DNA from: Saprospiraceae bacterium
Lineage (GTDB): Bacteria > Bacteroidota > Bacteroidia > Chitinophagales > Saprospiraceae
Length of the DNA stretch: 64,000 nt
Assembly (NCBI GenBank): GCA_016706365.1
Contig: JADJJU010000009.1
Coordinates: 251,266 to 315,265, forward strand
Direction of reading: 5' to 3'
In this document: positions 39,101 through 48,377 of the stretch, one piece after another
Position numbering within the stretch: position 1 is the first letter of the stretch
How the letters are laid out: each line of letters starts with the position of its first letter
Notes under the pieces: generated by a model
Seen by the model: the letters and a program-made list of their open reading frames with translations, nothing else
Told to the model about the DNA's origin: nothing
The model's database searches: none
Position numbers and translations under genes: made by a program

Positions 39101-41992
39101 GTGTTAGGTTTTGGTTGAATTATTTCTTTTTCAAATGGCGGATTAGGATTGTAATCATACATCTTTAATTTTCTTTCTACCCAGTGAAAAGTAAATTTTG
39201 AAGCATCAAGCTTATCTATTGCAACAAGGTTTGACTGTCCGGCACCAATTGATTTTTCAAATAGTTCAAATGCTAAGGTTAAACAGATAGGAGTCATTGA
39301 TAAATCCTTAGGGAAATTCAGGTTTTTTGACATTCCTGTTTCTTCCCAAATACTCCACGCAACAGAAATCCATGGTGTCGAAGTTGAAGAACATTGTTCG
39401 GCATATGTATCCAAATACGCGTTTGCAGCCCCATAACCTGACATACCAGACGCCAGATAAGGAGATAAACCTGAAACAGATGAAATCATGTAAACAAAGT
39501 CAATCCTGAGATTTTTAACTACATCATGCAGAATATTAATTCCTTTGATTTTGATGGCAAGCGTTTTTTCAAAGTCAGTATCGCTCATCGAATTAAATGT
39601 GCCGTAATTTATTAAACCGGCTGAAAACACAATTCCATTGATTTCGTTATATTTTAAATTTATATCCTCAAATAGCGACTGTACTTTATCTCTTTCCAAT
39701 ACTGAAATCTGGAAGTAGTGAAAAGAATTACTTAACAGTGATTTAAGTTGATCAGATAACTTCTCTACCGCTCGTGTTCCTGTAATTATTATTTTGCAAT
39801 GGTGTTTGTGCTTCAGGAACTTTGCTAGTTCTTCCCCGACACCGGAAGAGCCACCGATAATTACATATACTCCTCCATTTTTAATTTCAATTGTTTTCCA
39901 TTAGATATGTTTACCGGAAATAGTGAGGGAAAATAAAATTTTTTGTTTCTTACAACAATAGGATGATTATGAATCTGGTAAATATTTTGAGCTATAAGAT
40001 CGGTGTTTTCAGAAATACTATCTCCTTCAATGTCGATGATTCCACCGTATAATCCCACATTTTCATTCATTGCGGAGCCCATAGCTGTTGCTACAGAATG
40101 CTGAAAAGCTGAACTTTCTTCATGTGGGTAAATTTTAAAAGCATTGGAAGTAATACACCAAAATATAGGTTCTGAAAGGTATCGGATTGAATTATTGAAG
40201 AGACTTTTAAAATGCAGGAGTTGTGTTATAGTTTTATCAGAAGAAATTTCCTTTTCAAAGTCTGGAATAAATACAATCCCATAAGATTTTGATTTGTCCA
40301 ATCCTTCAAAAAACCATCTTAAATGATTTTCATCTGAGTTATTTATCGTAAACGTATCTTCATTTAAGCGGGAATATGCAGTGCCGGACAGAATCGAGTA
40401 ACACTTAATACCTTCTTCAGTGATTTTTTCTTTTAATGTTAAATGTTCATTGCTGCAATAAATCAGCCAAAAATCCGGATGTTTTATAGAGTCAGATTTT
40501 TTAAGATCAGCTTCATTCCACTTTACTGAATACAAAGACTCAAATGCAGGTTTTAATCCGGGGAAAATGTCAAATGTAAATTTCTGCTGTTTAAAACGTG
40601 GTTTTTGTAGAATGCGCTCCTCTGACTTTTTTCCGGCAGGTTTATACTCTTCCAAAATTACGTGGGCATTTGTTCCTCCAAAACCAAAAGCGCTCACCCC
40701 AGCTGCACGAATTTGTCCATTTTCCCAATCTTCAAGAGAATCCTGAATCTTAAATCCAGATTTTCAAGATTCCATTTTGGATTTACACTTGTGCCTACAA
40801 TTGAAGGGGGAAACTTCATTTTCTTAATTGAAAGAATAGCTTTTATAAGCCCTGCAATTCCTGATGCACCAAGTAAATGACCAATGTTTGATTTTACTGA
40901 TCCAATTGAAAGTTGGTTTTTATGGTTCGAAAAGAATCGCTGCAATACAGTAATCTCTATGGAGTCGCCAATTGGAGTGGAGGTTCCATGTGCCTCAATC
41001 ATAGATATCTTTCCGGGGTCATAATCGAATCGGGAATAAACAGACTGTAACAGACTTAATTGTCCCTTCCAGCTTGGAGTCATAATTCCCAGTGAATGAC
41101 CATCATTATTCATGCCACTTCCTTTAATTACACTCCATATTGGATCTCCATCCTTAATGGCATCTTCCAACCTTTTCAACAATACTAAACCGGCACCCTC
41201 GCCAAGCAAAATTCCGTCCGAATTATTGGAAAAAGGGATACATTTACCTGATGATGAAATAACCTGTGCGGCTTCCATCATCAGGAAAATTGAAGGAGTA
41301 AGATTTAAGTTAACCCCTCCGGCGAATGCCATATTACATTCCTTTCCAGATAGACTTTCACAAGCCAGATGCACTGCAATTAAAGATGAAGAGCAGGCGG
41401 TGTCCGTTGTCAACGATGGCCCCGTAAGATTAAATTCATGGGATATACGGCAGGCAATCATATTACTGATATTGCCGGTTATTGAAGAAGAGTTAAGTGG
41501 AATTGATTGATCAATTTTTTCTAATTCTGCAAACAATTCTTCTTTAATGTCTCTTGATATTTTGCGAATACTTTCTAATTGTCTGACACGATCTGTGACT
41601 TGTCTTTTGTATAAACTAGTTGTAAGATTTTCAGCATAAGCCCTTTGATTAGCTCCTATAAAAACTCCAATATTTTTATCCTTTATATCTTTAATACATG
41701 CACTTTCTTTGGCTTCAACTGCCAGCTCAAGCATAATCCGCTGTTGTGGATCCATTGAGATTGCTTCTTCTGTTCCGATCTTAAACCATGTATTGTCGAA
41801 GTGGAATGGATTTCCAAGAAATGCTCCCCTGGGATTTCTAAGTAAACTAAAATCAAATTGTTCTTGTCTTTCTTTGGGTATCCCGGTGAAATTATTTTTT
41901 CCTTTTGAAACTACATCCCAAAATTCTTCAATATCATTTGCTCCCGGAAAGCGGCAGCTTATTCCAATGATTGCAATATCAGATTTTTTCAT
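33137..41992 (-). CDS. Hybrid PKS-NRPS, KS-KR-ACP-C-A-T-C-AAR-like reductase (three frameshifts)
   Basis: Reassembled, this is one ~2950-aa protein starting at ATG 41990-41992. The KS (to about 40680) has DTACSSS, HGTSTP and NIGH. A KR (about 40560-39180) has IIGGSSGVG and catalytic SSVSG..GYGAAN. An ACP has LGLDSI near 39000. C1 has HHIITDAW, and the A domain has YTSGTTGTPKG and TGDIG. A T domain has GGDSI (about 35800), and C2 has HHIIGDAW. The C-terminal ~370 residues (about 34310-33180) resemble acyl-ACP reductase: TTGHS, the Rossmann AGFGSIGQASINLL and the Cys of GLPGCQAESLL. No AT, DH, ER or TE is present. One-base breaks at about 40740, 39890 and 38745 are each repaired to perfect family motifs. 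It probably elongates an acyl chain, adds one building block and reduces it off as an aldehyde. Confidence 0.88.
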
Positions 41993-42009
41993 ACAATAGA
42001 ATTAGGAAG

Positions 42010-42711
42010 TTACAGTTGTGAACTGAAATAATATTGAGAATTGAAAATTTTATTGAAGTCTATTAATTTAATAGTTTTCTTTTTGTTACATGCTATAGCG
42101 CAAGAGTAGTCAGTTTCAATATTGATATTTTCAATGAAATAGCTACTCAATCCAACTTCTACCACATTTTCAAGACAATTTATCAAAGACAAGTTCAGTC
42201 CAAATCCCCGCCCATCAGCTTTTATTACGGCTTCTTTTCGAACCCATAATCTGAAAAATGACAAGTCCGGATTTTCTGATTTTTTAATGAAATGCCATTC
42301 CTTCAGGCTGAAGCAGTTTCTATAGGTATCTATGTTTATTGACTTATTAAATTCTAAATCTATCCCTGCAATGGAATTGTTGACAAGACAGCATGCAACC
42401 ATTTTTTCTGAGTGAGATATATTAAAATCAAATCCATTTGGTAAGGTAAAAGTTGGCCTGCCTGATTTTGTTATACTCACAAAATCTGGCTGGCCAATTT
42501 CTAATCTTATTGCAATGTATTTTAAAATAATTCTGCCAAACAGTGTTCGTTTTTGTACATCCTTATTCTGAATAGAATTAAGGAAATGTTGATCTTTAAC
42601 TGAGAATTCGGAAATGAGAGATTGGATGATGCCATCGTGGCAAAAATCATAAATACGAAAATAGTAGAGGCCTAATTCGTTGTTAGTAAAATCGAAAGGT
42701 GAATAACTCAT
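42010..42711 (-). CDS. Sfp-type 4'-phosphopantetheinyl transferase
   Basis: The 233-aa enzyme activates carrier domains by adding phosphopantetheine from CoA to serine. The Sfp motifs are visible: FDFNISHSEKMVAC (P1 region), GIDLEFNK (P2, with the Mg-binding D and E) and FFRLWVRKEAVIKADGRG (P3, W..KEA..K). It lies 17 bp upstream of the megasynthase start on the same strand, so it is the first gene of the operon and activates its ACP and T domains. The length is typical. I see no defects. Confidence 0.95.
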   Translation of the reverse strand: MSYSPFDFTNNELGLYYFRIYDFCHDGIIQSLISEFSVKDQHFLNSIQNKDVQKRTLFGRIILKYIAIRLEIGQPDFVSITKSGRPTFTLPNGFDFNISHSEKMVACCLVNNSIAGIDLEFNKSINIDTYRNCFSLKEWHFIKKSENPDLSFFRLWVRKEAVIKADGRGFGLNLSLINCLENVVEVGLSSYFIENINIETDYSCAIACNKKKTIKLIDFNKIFNSQYYFSSQL

Positions 42712-43162
42712 TTGATACTTATGAAGAGATTAATTCTATAATAAAAATCTGCCGAATTTAGCTCATTAAATAGCTTTGTGCAGCATTGATTTTTATTTCT
42801 GAACTTTATCCAAAGCATTGTAATTCAAAACTAGTTTCCTGTCCAAAATTGAAGGAAACGCGTTTTCTAAAATAAATGTGGTTGAATAAAGCATGAGGTA
42901 TAGTACCTCGCTCTTCTAGTATAATTCAGGTATCTCAAAACTTCGAATCAAAAATACGATTTCATTACAAAAAAAGAATTGTAGAGGAATTAATTGTTAA
43001 GAATTTATTTTGACAAAATATAGCAATAGGGTTACCCGGATAGGCAATTCATCTGAAATGTATTAATTCCTGGTTTAAGTTTTTAATTGTATTCAAGTTT
43101 AAAGTATTCCAATTACCTCTGTCATAAATTTGTATTTATTTAAGCTGAATTGCATGTGTCCT
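42712..43162. promoter_or_regulatory. Upstream region of the PKS/NRPS operon, with palindrome
   Basis: This is a 450-bp region between the DAACS transporter gene and the PPTase gene, both on the minus strand. At 42895-42909 GAGGTATAGTACCTC forms an inverted repeat with 6-bp arms and 3-bp centre, about 185 bp upstream of the PPTase start: a candidate regulator site. No coding frame of merit or RNA is seen. Confidence 0.45.
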
Positions 43163-44470
43163 TTAGGCAGTATCATTTGAATTGTCTGTCTTTTCCTGGC
43201 CATAAAACTTATTAAAAATGACACATGCTGTTAAATCTCCTGTCACATTTACTGTTGCCCTCTGCATTCCTAAGATTCGATCTATGCCGATAATAATGAT
43301 CAGTCCATCTACCGGAATTCCTGCACTTTGCAATACAGAAGCAAGAATAATTACTCCTCCGCCAGGTATTGCCGGGGTACCAATAGATGCCGCGACAACT
43401 GTAACAGTAATTAAGAGCAGGTTTACCATAGACAGTTCAATGCCATAAGCTTGGGCCATGAAAATAGTGGTCACACATTGAAAAAGGGAAGTACCATCCA
43501 TATTGACCGTCGCACCTACAGGTATTACAAAATCACTGATATTTGGGGACACGCCCAGTTTTTCATCTGCTGTTTTCATTGATATTGGCATTACTGCTGC
43601 AGAACTGGCAGTTGAAAATGCCAGTAGCTGCGGTTCACGAATCAGTTTTAAAAATTTGAACGGATTCATGCGCGTGAAAATAAATACTAATATCAAATAG
43701 AATCCCATTAGTATGGTCAAACCGATAAAAACGACTAATATATAATACCCCAGGCCCATGAATATTTCGACCCCTATTTTCGATAATAAAGCAGCTCTTA
43801 ATCCAAATACAGCATATGGTATAAGCATCATAGCCCATGAAACTACGATCATGCAAATCTTTTGGATCGCTTCTACAAAACGAATGAGGGGTTTGGCAGT
43901 TTCAGTTTTGAGCTGGGTATAGTGATGTTCACCTATCAATATGGTGAACATCACTATACCCAGCATTTCACCCATCAAAAAGGCTTCGAGAGGATTATCC
44001 GGGATGAGTTTAGAGATGGTGTCGGGTATGTTTTCCATTAAATCTGTTTGCTCAGTGGATTGTACTATTTTTTCACCACTATTGGGAAGTCCGCCGAGAT
44101 TAAAAACATACTGGCCGGGTTTCATGATGAGCGTGATGAACACGCCAATTCCGATTGAAATGACTGTTGTAAATATGAAATAAATGAGGAGTTTAAACCC
44201 AAAGGATTTAAGGTTCTCCGATGTGTTGCTGACAATCCCGGAAACGATAGAAGCAAATATCAGGGGGATCATAATCATTTGGACCAGGCGCATGAATATC
44301 TTACCCGGTAAGTCAAACCAATTGGCTAAGGATAAGCTTACATTCTCAGAGACCAGGCCAGTGGAGGGATTGGAGAATAATTCCAAGGACTGCACCCAAG
44401 AATAATCCAATGATAACCTTCAGCCATAAACGGCCATGGATAAGGCGGTCCAGATACCCGGATTAATCAT
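43163..44470 (-). CDS. Dicarboxylate/amino acid:cation symporter (DAACS family), 5' frameshifts
   Basis: The main frame (44410-43163) carries the DAACS/GltP core: VQMIMIPLIFASIVSGIVS, the serine-rich reentrant motif FSTASSAAVMPIS, DFVIPVGATVNMDGTSLFQCV (the NMDGT motif), and IPGGGVIILASVLQSAGIP. The N-terminal TM1 is readable only in another frame (GRLWLKVIIGLFLGAVLG), starting near ATG 44468-44470; two one-base breaks lie at about 44375-44390 and 44445-44460. It imports C4-dicarboxylates or glutamate with Na+ or H+. A perfect 22-bp inverted repeat lies inside the gene (43912-43964), where the protein reads IGEHHYTQ, unusual for the family. Confidence 0.9.
43912..43964. repeat. Perfect 22-bp inverted repeat inside transporter gene
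   Basis: The left arm 43912-43933 (beginning GCTGGGTATAG, ending TTCACC) is the exact reverse complement of the right arm 43943-43964 (beginning GGTGAACATC), with a 9-nt loop at 43934-43942. It lies in coding DNA, where such symmetry is not expected. The arms end where the symmetry breaks (T/T mismatch outside). Confidence 0.95.
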
Positions 44471-44878
44471 TGAGAGATTTGATTTCCAGTATATTAAATC
44501 TATAATTATTTTATGCGTTTTGCAACTATAGGCAGTACTCCCTGACCTGAGTAAATACCTTGTGATAAGGTAGAATCATATAATTCTGAATATTAACCTT
44601 TGTTTTCTTTCGCTTTCCAGTTGAATCCCGGCCCGCTTTCAGCTGTTTTTACTTCCCCTGATTCAAACCAGCCTGATTTTGCATCGGGGTTTGGTAAATT
44701 ATTGTCCGAATATATTTAATATTTCGGAATTTAGAACTTACAGGCCATGGATCACACACACCCGAAACGCATCATGGTTACTGAGTTAGAGGCATTACGG
44801 CTGTTGGCTGTTAAATTCACAATTCACAATTCACAATTCATCATTCCAAACTCTCAATTTCGTTTTAAATCATATCAA
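44471..44878. other. Intergenic with coding remnant and small repeats
   Basis: On the minus strand an open stretch ending at TAA 44593-44595 reads YSDNNLPNPDAKSGWFESGEV and then about 18 more residues (ending KAKENKG). It has no start codon, so it looks like the tail of a lost gene; I do not recognise it. At about 44816-44842 there is a short array of CACAATT units related to the heptamer repeats at 13 kb. Confidence 0.3.
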
Positions 44879-45601
44879 TTAAATAATTCTAACGCAAACA
44901 CCAGAACATAAAAAAGTTATCATTCCCATAATGTAAGCAAACAATGCTTTTAAGTAATTAATTGCATGCTTCTTGTCAAAGAAATGCGCTATCACCAGGG
45001 CACAATAAACGAAGGCCACTATGCTACCCACTTGCAGAAGCCCGATTTTTGTCAGTCCCTGAATTAGTGCAAATAAAGCAAAGATTAACATTCCCATTCC
45101 CATTGTAAAACAGAGGAGAACAAGAATTTCAAATAAATTATAACCATACTTTCTGAAAAGTATTTTTACCCAAAGAGCAATAAATGCTCCCATGATAATA
45201 TTTGCATACCCATAGTGCCCTTGTACCCACATTAAAATTACTCCTGTCGTGGATTTCTGTACCTCCGCATTATTCAGATACTCGTCCTCAATGTGAAAAA
45301 AGTGACTCACAAGCGAATAAATCAATGAAGTCACTATAATAAAAATAACCGGCTTTACCAGTTTATTTCTGTTCTCAGAAATGTATTCTCTGATAGCTGG
45401 TCCCGGATTAAGAATCAGTGCCTTAACAGTAAATAATATTCCCTTTTCAAGATGTAATAAATGTTCAATTTCATGTGCCAGGTAATGGCCATCGATTCTA
45501 TTTAGCTGAGCGGGATGACCGCAATTGGGGCAATATTTTTGGTTGTGTTCGGTATTGCAGTTTTTGCAATTAGTGGGTTGGGCAGTGGGGGATAGGTCCA
45601 T
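44879..45601 (-). CDS. DUF3667 membrane protein with zinc ribbon
   Basis: The start is taken at ATG 45599-45601 (MDLSPTAQP); the frame opens at 45646. The protein begins with a zinc ribbon, CKNCNTEHNQKYCPNCGH (four Cys in CxxC pairs), followed by HEIEHLLHLEKGILFTVKALILNPGPAIREYISENRNKLVKPVIFIIVTSLIYSL, which is the DUF3667 signature. About five TM helices follow to the C-terminus. It is an inner membrane protein of unknown function. It lies downstream of the DUF3307 gene on the same strand. Confidence 0.88.
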   Translation of the reverse strand: MDLSPTAQPTNCKNCNTEHNQKYCPNCGHPAQLNRIDGHYLAHEIEHLLHLEKGILFTVKALILNPGPAIREYISENRNKLVKPVIFIIVTSLIYSLVSHFFHIEDEYLNNAEVQKSTTGVILMWVQGHYGYANIIMGAFIALWVKILFRKYGYNLFEILVLLCFTMGMGMLIFALFALIQGLTKIGLLQVGSIVAFVYCALVIAHFFDKKHAINYLKALFAYIMGMITFLCSGVCVRII

Positions 45602-45792
45602 GTGGTTCGCTTGTGATAGAGGTATAAGGTATTGTTTTATTGGCATTTATGCGCTTCCTTTTTGCAATGTACAAATATCGAGCTATAGTTGTTCACGGGT
45701 GACACCTTGTTTCAGTGTGCTTTCAATGTGACTTTTTTGGCTTCGCCAAAGGGTGACCTTCTCAGTAATAAATTGACTTATTCGCAGACAAT

Positions 45793-46521
45793 TTAGTGCG
45801 GAGCTGACAACATTTCTATGAGTTCCAAAACTATCATTCCCGTTGTTATAGCGATACCAAAGCTCAGCAGTGTCCCAATTAAAATATATTCTGTAAGTTT
45901 TCTGTCTTTCGATTCTTTTAGATCTCCAAAACGAAATACAGATTTTGCAGCTAATAAGAAGCCAATGGCTTCCCAATTCCCTGTAATTACAAAAGTGAAA
46001 ACAAATAATCGTTCTAAGATTCCAATGTATTTCCCGGCATTGTTTAGAGATTCATCATTTCTATCATTTAATGATTTTGACCAATTGGACATCAACATTT
46101 GAATGATTATACCACACACAATTGTTAAAAAAACGAAAGCCATAATATATATCCATAGAGAAGGAGCTATAGTCCATTCGTTTAGATTTATGGATTGATT
46201 AAACCATATATACCATAAAATCAAAATGCTAATGAAGTGCAATCCCTGATCTATCAGGAACCATTGGGGCTTATTGTTTTCTTTTTGAGCGAATAGTTTT
46301 ATTGTATCAATAATCCAATGCGATATCAGAAGCAATAATGCTAAAAGCCAATAATCTAAGTCCCATAGAATTAGCAATACTAATCCTCCATGTATTAAGA
46401 CATGAAAAAATAGTTTTATAGAAGTAGCTTTTTTTATTTCTTTTTCTTCTACCCAGGATTTTGGTTGTAATGCAAAATCACCAATGAAGTGGGCAAGTAT
46501 GAGTTTTATCAGGAGTATCAT
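45793..46521 (-). CDS. DUF3307 family membrane protein
   Basis: The 242-aa protein has about seven TM helices and the conserved N-terminus LILAHFIGDFALQPKSWVEEKE, followed by HVLIHGGLVLLI and ISHWIIDTIKLF. The paired polar residues H-x-x-x-D (HFIGDF, HWIID) are typical of DUF3307 and suggest an intramembrane site. Its start shares one base with the SatD stop (TAATG arrangement at 46519-46523), so the two are translationally coupled. This SatD-DUF3307 pair is a widespread conserved unit. Confidence 0.9.
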   Translation of the reverse strand: MILLIKLILAHFIGDFALQPKSWVEEKEIKKATSIKLFFHVLIHGGLVLLILWDLDYWLLALLLLISHWIIDTIKLFAQKENNKPQWFLIDQGLHFISILILWYIWFNQSINLNEWTIAPSLWIYIMAFVFLTIVCGIIIQMLMSNWSKSLNDRNDESLNNAGKYIGILERLFVFTFVITGNWEAIGFLLAAKSVFRFGDLKESKDRKLTEYILIGTLLSFGIAITTGMIVLELIEMLSAPH

Positions 46522-47160
46522 TATGGCAGGTTTTTAAGTTTTTTGCGGAACATCATTTCGACTGCCATAATTTCCTCTGCATTTGATCGATTCCATCTGC
46601 CACTTACAGAGTTCTGTTTAATCCCCAATTGTTTTCCAATTTCTTCCTGTGTAGTATTTGGGTTTTTGAGTATAATTTCAATCAATTCGGCCGATGAAAC
46701 AGACCATTTATCCATGAAGGTTCCGGCTAATTTCAGATACAAATTCATTTCTTCATCAAAGTCTGGCCAGGGGCTTTTTAAACTGATACTTACATTTTCT
46801 TTTTTAAGCAAATCAAATTTTTCACCGGCATGAATAAAAGCAGGGCCGTTGCTTTCTGATATTTTAACACCGGAATAGGTTTTTCACCTATACCAATAGC
46901 CATTCTAACATCAATTGTACTAATTTTTTTCTCTCATCTACCGGTTCAATTTTTTTAACTAATGCTTTTATCTCAAATGCTTTTTTGAGTACATTTTCCG
47001 GAGCTGGAATTTCTATCTGAAAAAAATCTCCCCACACCAGCTCCCAGTCTTTTGGGGTATCGCCCCATGATGCTAACAGGTTTTTAAGCGGCAGCAACCA
47101 TTTTTCCTGATCTGGAAGTTTTCTTGATGCGATGATGTCTCCTTTAATTATAGCTATCAT
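46521..47160 (-). CDS. satD: SatD family protein (two frameshifts)
   Basis: The N-terminus reads MIAIIKGDIIASRKLPDQEKWLLPLKNLL, the SatD start. The frame breaks at the A-run at about 46923 and again at about 46883; adding one A at each gives KISTIDVRMAIGIGEKTYSGVKISESNGPAFIHAGEKFDLL and joins the C-terminal part. The last ~60 residues hold a helix-turn-helix (SSAELIEIILKNPNTTQEEIGKQLGIKQNSVSGRWNRS). SatD comes from the streptococcal sat locus (acid tolerance/secretion) and is otherwise uncharacterised. Two palindromes lie just upstream, so autoregulation through its HTH is plausible. Confidence 0.85.
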
Positions 47161-47168
47161 AAATCAAA

Positions 47169-47216
47169 TATCGTTTAAAGCAACGATAATTCCAAATATC
47201 GCTTAAATAGACGATA
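47169..47216 (-). promoter_or_regulatory. Tandem palindromic sites upstream of satD
   Basis: TATCGTT (47169-47175) and AACGATA (47182-47188) form 7-bp arms around a 6-bp centre. A second copy, TATCG (47197-47201) with CGATA (47212-47216), follows at a 28-bp offset and keeps the inner TTAAA. A further ATTATCGCG half-site lies near 47225. The first arm begins 9 bp upstream of the satD start codon, so binding there would block initiation. Confidence 0.7.
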
Positions 47217-47303
47217 ATTTAAATTATCGCGAATTGCTGTGATATTTGGGTTTTGGAATTTTTTTGACTTCAGGGATAATTGACTTTTGGCTAAGTTTAT
47301 CCA

Positions 47304-47972
47304 CTAAGCCATTCTTCCTGAGCAAATGTGAGTACTCTTATGAACTATTATTTGAAATGCCTCCGCACTATTTCCATTCATGGTATTCACATCAATTATT
47401 GAGTGTTCTTTGATTTTGAACTCTTGAAGTAATTCATTAATCCATTCTCTTGTATGATGTCTGAATATCGCTCCTTCCGGTAATGTAAAAGTGCCAAAGT
47501 TGTCAGGATTATCATTTAAATACTCATATCGGCTGGTTTTGGAAGGATCCTCCTGAATATAATAATCACTGATATAAATTATTCCATTTGGTTTAAGTCT
47601 GGATCGGAGCGTATTTATAAGATTTTTCTGAGCCTGGTTGGAAGGAATACATGTAAGTACAGCGAAGAGCAAAAAACAATCAACTGAATTATCCTCAACA
47701 GGGAAAGTGTCGATCCCTGCAAAATTATGCAAACCTGAAATACCACATTTCTGACCACGAATTATTAATTCTTTGGAAGTGTCATATCCCTCAACATTGT
47801 TATAATCCTTATCGAGCAATATTTTAACGACTCGACCATATCCACATCCGAAGTCCACAATTTTATCAGAAGGAGTAATATAATTGGATAGTAAGTCCAG
47901 ATCTATTGGATGCGTGAAGGTCTTCGTTTGTGCCACACTATCCCAATATGATGTTTGATTGTCAATATCCAT
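47304..47972 (-). CDS. Class I SAM-dependent methyltransferase
   Basis: The 222-aa protein has the SAM motif I IVDFGCGYGRVVKILLDKDY (about residues 38-57), an acidic motif II region (VEGYDTSKELI), and VDCFLLFAVLTCIP as motif III/IV. The fold is complete to the C-terminal strand. It is probably a cytosolic small-molecule or tRNA methylase; the acceptor is unknown. It lies 6 bp downstream of a short frameshifted gene (47979-48242) on the same strand. Confidence 0.88.
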   Translation of the reverse strand: MDIDNQTSYWDSVAQTKTFTHPIDLDLLSNYITPSDKIVDFGCGYGRVVKILLDKDYNNVEGYDTSKELIIRGQKCGISGLHNFAGIDTFPVEDNSVDCFLLFAVLTCIPSNQAQKNLINTLRSRLKPNGIIYISDYYIQEDPSKTSRYEYLNDNPDNFGTFTLPEGAIFRHHTREWINELLQEFKIKEHSIIDVNTMNGNSAEAFQIIVHKSTHICSGRMA

Positions 47973-47978
47973 TACATT

Positions 47979-48242
47979 TTAAGAAAAGTTGAGTGAATTT
48001 ATTGAATACCTGGCTTTAACCGGCATTTTTTTATTGTACTCCAATACATTTACCAATGCCTTCCCATTCCCAACTTTAAAATAGAGCATTTTTTTCTGGA
48101 AATGGATTTTATTTTGATAGCTTTACTTATTCGCTCAGAATCCGGATGTTTCAATTCCTGAAAACCTGAAGTTACCTTTTTTGATATAGTTGATTCTTCC
48201 TGATAACGTAAATTTCTCTGGAATAGAAGTAATAAAATGCAT
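47979..48242 (-). CDS. Short hypothetical protein (two frameshifts)
   Basis: Starting at ATG 48240-48242 the frame reads MHFITSIPEKFTLSGRINYIKK. Dropping one A in the A6 run gives VTSGFQELKHPDSERISKAI, and shifting again in the A7 run gives MLYFKVGNGKALVNVLEYNKK, ending KARYSINSLNFS before TAA at 47979-47981. The ~87-aa result looks like a real small soluble protein, and both repairs are at A homopolymers. I do not recognise a family. It precedes the methyltransferase by 6 bp and is likely co-transcribed. Confidence 0.5.
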
Positions 48243-48377
48243 GGTTTCTGAACCTTATATCAGCGCAGTTTTTGAAGCTGGTTTCATTTTTTACAGCAGA
48301 TGAAGTATGGTTTACAGAATGTTGGATTTAAATGCCGAAGGTCCTGCAGTTTTTTTTATATTGATAAATATTATAAT

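Noticed and set aside
38689..41992. Treating the PKS fragments as separate genes
   Set aside because: The breaks fall inside the KS C-terminus, the KR cofactor strand and the C1 domain, and one-base repairs restore exact motifs, so one continuous protein is the simpler reading.
45683..45976. A 97-codon minus-strand frame overlapping the DUF3307 gene
   Set aside because: It is an alternative frame over the intact C-terminal part of DUF3307 and shows no coding character.
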